Assembly: GCA_022566535.1 (NCBI GenBank)
Contig: JADFIR010000010.1
Span: 1-64,000 of the forward strand
Direction of reading: 5' to 3'
From: Planctomycetota bacterium
GTDB lineage: Bacteria > Planctomycetota > Phycisphaerae > Phycisphaerales > SM1A02
DNA: 64,000 bases
Part shown: one piece after another, positions 61,923 to 64,000 of the stretch
Position numbering within the stretch: position 1 is the first letter of the stretch
Layout of the letters: each line of letters starts with the position of its first letter
Program-made: the position numbers and the translations under genes
The notes under the pieces: generated by a model
The model's database searches: none
The model's input: the letters and a program-made list of their open reading frames with translations, nothing else
Told to the model about the DNA's origin: nothing

Positions 61923-63302
61923 ATGACCTCGCCGACGCTTGACGCCACGACTGAATCCGCCCAACCCGTCATCGGGCTGATCCTGCTCGGTGGGCCTCTG
62001 TCCGGAGCCCTGATCCGAGATGTACGCCTGGCGAATGAGCTGGCCGGTCGCGGCTACAGCGTTCACGCCTGGTGGGCGATGGATCGACAGACCTCCTCGC
62101 CGCTGGACCCGAAGGTCCACGAGCACTGGTTGTTCCACGGCCTGCGGTACGTTGGGCGACGGCGCAGCGATCTCGCGGATGCAATGGGGCGGCTGCTGAC
62201 GAGAGCCGTACATGACAAGAACCGGCTGCGCGGCCTGCAAAAGCGGCCGAAGATCCTTCGCCGCGTGATGGACGGGCTCATTCACCGCGTATGTGACGGT
62301 GTTGAAGGCGATCGGCGATTGCTGCGGCGATTCGGGCGGGAGCTATCGGTGGCAGGCGTAACTCACCTGTTGCCGATGCTGGCCGTGCTCTGCCCCTGGG
62401 CCGCTGCGGCACTCCCGTTCGTTGACCGCCCATTTCGTTACCTGGTCACGTTCCAGGGTTACGAGCTGTACGGCAACTACGCCCGCGCCAACGGCTGTGA
62501 GCGCCAACTTTATGCTCGCTTTCGGGAGGTCGTGCGGCAGTCGGATTGGCCGGCGATCGCAGTCAGCGAGGATTATGCGAGGCGCATCGCCGAGGATATC
62601 GGTATTCCAGAGGAACACTTGCGGGCGATTCCGCCGGGCGTGCCCACGCAGATCCCTTTTGATCGAACCGCCGCCGCCGAACTTGTTGCCAAGAAGTTCC
62701 CGCAGTTTCGCAGCAATGTGCCGTTGGTGACCTACCTCGGCCGGCGCGATACGGAGAAGGGGATCGATCTGCTGCTTTATGCATCCAGCATCCTGCGGCG
62801 TCGCGGCCTGGAATTCCAGGTCGCGGTGTGCGGACCGACGCTCTTTGGCAGTCATTACGCTGGCGTTTGTGTGCAGCTCGCCGAAGATTTACGTTGCCCG
62901 GTCCTGTGGAGCAACCAGGTCTCCGATGAGCTGCGCTCGGCACTGTTCTTTGCCAGCCGGTGTGTGGTCTACCCGTCGATCCATCGGGAACCATTCGGCA
63001 TGGTAGCCGTGGAAGCCATGGCCCACGGAACGCCGGCGATCGTTGCGGACTATGGGGGCATTGCGGGGGCCATCCAGGTCGGTGGGGAGATCGGCGGGCT
63101 TCACTTCCGGGCGTGGGATTCCGCGCACCTGGCCGAGCAGATCGCCAGGCTGCTGCAAGATGATGATCTTCACCGTCACCTTCGCGAAGCGGGCCCGCGC
63201 ATTGCCGCCTACTACTCCGTGCAGAAGCTCGCCGATCGCCTCCTCACGCACATCGGCCTGCCAATGATGCCCAGCGCGACCGATAATGGTGCCCGCGGCT
63301 GA
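61923..63302 (+). CDS. GT4-family glycosyltransferase
   Basis: A 459-residue GT-B glycosyltransferase. N-domain start VIGLILLGGPLSGALIRDVRLANELAGRGYSVHAWW; C-domain signatures VTYLGRRDTEKGIDLLLYASSIL, VCGPTLFG and the E-x7-E motif REPFGMVAVEAMAHGTPAIVADYGGI. Residues ~60-130 are an unusual Arg-rich stretch. It transfers a sugar from a nucleotide donor in a glycan or lipid pathway not encoded nearby. Confidence 0.88.
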   Translation: MTSPTLDATTESAQPVIGLILLGGPLSGALIRDVRLANELAGRGYSVHAWWAMDRQTSSPLDPKVHEHWLFHGLRYVGRRRSDLADAMGRLLTRAVHDKNRLRGLQKRPKILRRVMDGLIHRVCDGVEGDRRLLRRFGRELSVAGVTHLLPMLAVLCPWAAAALPFVDRPFRYLVTFQGYELYGNYARANGCERQLYARFREVVRQSDWPAIAVSEDYARRIAEDIGIPEEHLRAIPPGVPTQIPFDRTAAAELVAKKFPQFRSNVPLVTYLGRRDTEKGIDLLLYASSILRRRGLEFQVAVCGPTLFGSHYAGVCVQLAEDLRCPVLWSNQVSDELRSALFFASRCVVYPSIHREPFGMVAVEAMAHGTPAIVADYGGIAGAIQVGGEIGGLHFRAWDSAHLAEQIARLLQDDDLHRHLREAGPRIAAYYSVQKLADRLLTHIGLPMMPSATDNGARG

Positions 63303-63452
63303 TGCAGGGCGCGTGGCGCTATTGACTTGTAATCCAGAAGTGATTAAATGGGTCACTACATCCCCCCACGCAACTGCGAACGAGACTCCGCGACCACGCA
63401 GGACATCGCAGCAGACGATTGGTTCGGATGACTACGCCCAGGAGGAAGTGGG

Positions 63453-64000
63453 ATGGGATCATTTCTTCGCATCACAAGTGGGGCGGTTTTCTGCGCGCTT
63501 TCGATCTCGCCGATCGCAGCCGCACACGAGACTGATCAATTCACCGTTCCGGTGGGCAAGGAGTTCGCGGATCTTGGCGACTATTTCACAGCGATGGCCT
63601 ACGACACGATCGAATCGGCTGTAATCAAGACCAACGCCAACATTCGGCGAGCGATCGAGACCGATCGGACCGCAGCCCGAATCGCACAACGGCAATCTCC
63701 CGATGTGCTCACCAAGGCTGTCTTCCGCGCATTCACGCCGGCGTTCTTCCTCATAGAAGATCTCGAGAAGATGGCGCACTCCAAACGCACCAGGACCAAG
63801 TACCCCGGTCGCGTCGTCGGATACCGGGAGACGATCAGGAACATCTACCAGCACGTTCACTTTCCTTTGGACCCTCGGCAGATTTTCCGATTGTGGCACG
63901 CGTCGACCATGAAGGTCCACGGGACGTACTGTGGTCCGGACAAGATCGGCCACTTCACCGACATGGGCTATCATTACTACAAGGCCTATAGAGGGGCGCG
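63453..64000 (+). CDS. secreted protein of unknown function (3' partial)
   Basis: Open to the window edge, 182 codons visible. GGAGG is 7 nt before the ATG. A signal peptide (LRITSGAVFCALSISPIAAAHE) precedes a helical region (AMAYDTIESAVIKTNANIRRAIE) and CGPDKIGHFTDMGYHYYKAYRG. The DKIGHF...Y pattern recalls proteins with an inner helix-pair and a Asp-Lys-x-Gly-His motif (DUF3943/DUF2279-like), but the match is weak. No function is assigned. Confidence 0.7.
   Translation, partial: MGSFLRITSGAVFCALSISPIAAAHETDQFTVPVGKEFADLGDYFTAMAYDTIESAVIKTNANIRRAIETDRTAARIAQRQSPDVLTKAVFRAFTPAFFLIEDLEKMAHSKRTRTKYPGRVVGYRETIRNIYQHVHFPLDPRQIFRLWHASTMKVHGTYCGPDKIGHFTDMGYHYYKAYRGA

Noticed and set aside
1-64000. 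tRNA, rRNA or CRISPR loci
   Set aside because: I looked in all gaps for T-loop (GGTTCGA) motifs, rRNA-like stretches and regularly spaced direct repeats and found none. The GATCACCTCCTT at 39460 is only 12 nt and not a 16S gene fragment.

Overview
The window is GC-rich bacterial chromosome, densely coded on both strands, with no rRNA, tRNA, phage, CRISPR or transposase gene that I can see. Several traits point to Planctomycetota, probably a Phycisphaerae-like lineage: secreted proteins ending in cysteine-bearing dockerin-like modules (GCVDAFDL...W), a DUF1080 lipoprotein remnant, futalosine-type menaquinone synthesis, a PilMNO/PilB system, and many single genes that are usually in operons elsewhere (sucD without sucC, a mutase large subunit without its B12 subunit). 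This assignment is inference from gene content.

Layout. 1-1030: 3' end of an autotransporter-repeat secreted protein. 1157-6305 (-): a tightly coupled four-gene cluster (ABC exporter, nucleotidyltransferase, CDP-glycerol glycerophosphotransferase-like protein, APH-fold kinase-like protein) that looks like a phosphopolymer or surface-glycan locus. 6689-8521: a duplicated secreted protein with the same tail modules as the first gene. 8689-10763 (-): pqiA-pqiB. 11285-17624: PSP1/RicT-like protein, signal peptidase I with a large insert, a duplicated secreted protein, an iodotyrosine-deiodinase-like flavoprotein and a DUF456 protein. 17682-23068 (-): pilM-N-O-P-like-pilB. 23307-28545 (-): mqnB, a DUF1080 relic, hisS, a zinc alcohol dehydrogenase and methylmalonyl-CoA mutase large subunit. 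28694-38000: lipoproteins, ispF, cysteine dioxygenase, a TPR metallopeptidase, an SDR, an ECF sigma/DUF6768 pair and an acyl-CoA carboxylase beta subunit. 38163-42286: pilT and ftsK, separated by a candidate structured small RNA on the minus strand. 42468-45597: dehydratase-ACP-dehydratase, coaD and a degenerate metallo-beta-lactamase-fold protein. 45743-54586: a caspase-like-fold candidate, sucD, purM, a PUR-like protein, a CBS protein, arfB, an outer-membrane barrel candidate, a phosphoesterase and a homocysteine methyltransferase. 54650-61770 (-): rdgB, two coupled M14 carboxypeptidase paralogues (one degenerate), queF, a TPR lipoprotein and nfo. 61923-64000: a GT4 glycosyltransferase and a truncated secreted protein.

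Three things stand out. Nine copies at six intergenic sites of a REP/BIME-like palindrome share a GAAG foot and an internal loop whose central base pair covaries (TGACGA/GAGGAA versus TGAGGA/GACGAA), so the family is under structural constraint. Between pilT and ftsK the minus strand carries a promoter-like pair, several tetraloop hairpins, a 12-nt perfect Shine-Dalgarno, a 13-codon ORF and a strong terminator. Several catalytic families here come with degenerate members (ABC ATPase, APH kinase, M14 peptidase, MBL fold), and two of these are translationally coupled to intact partners.
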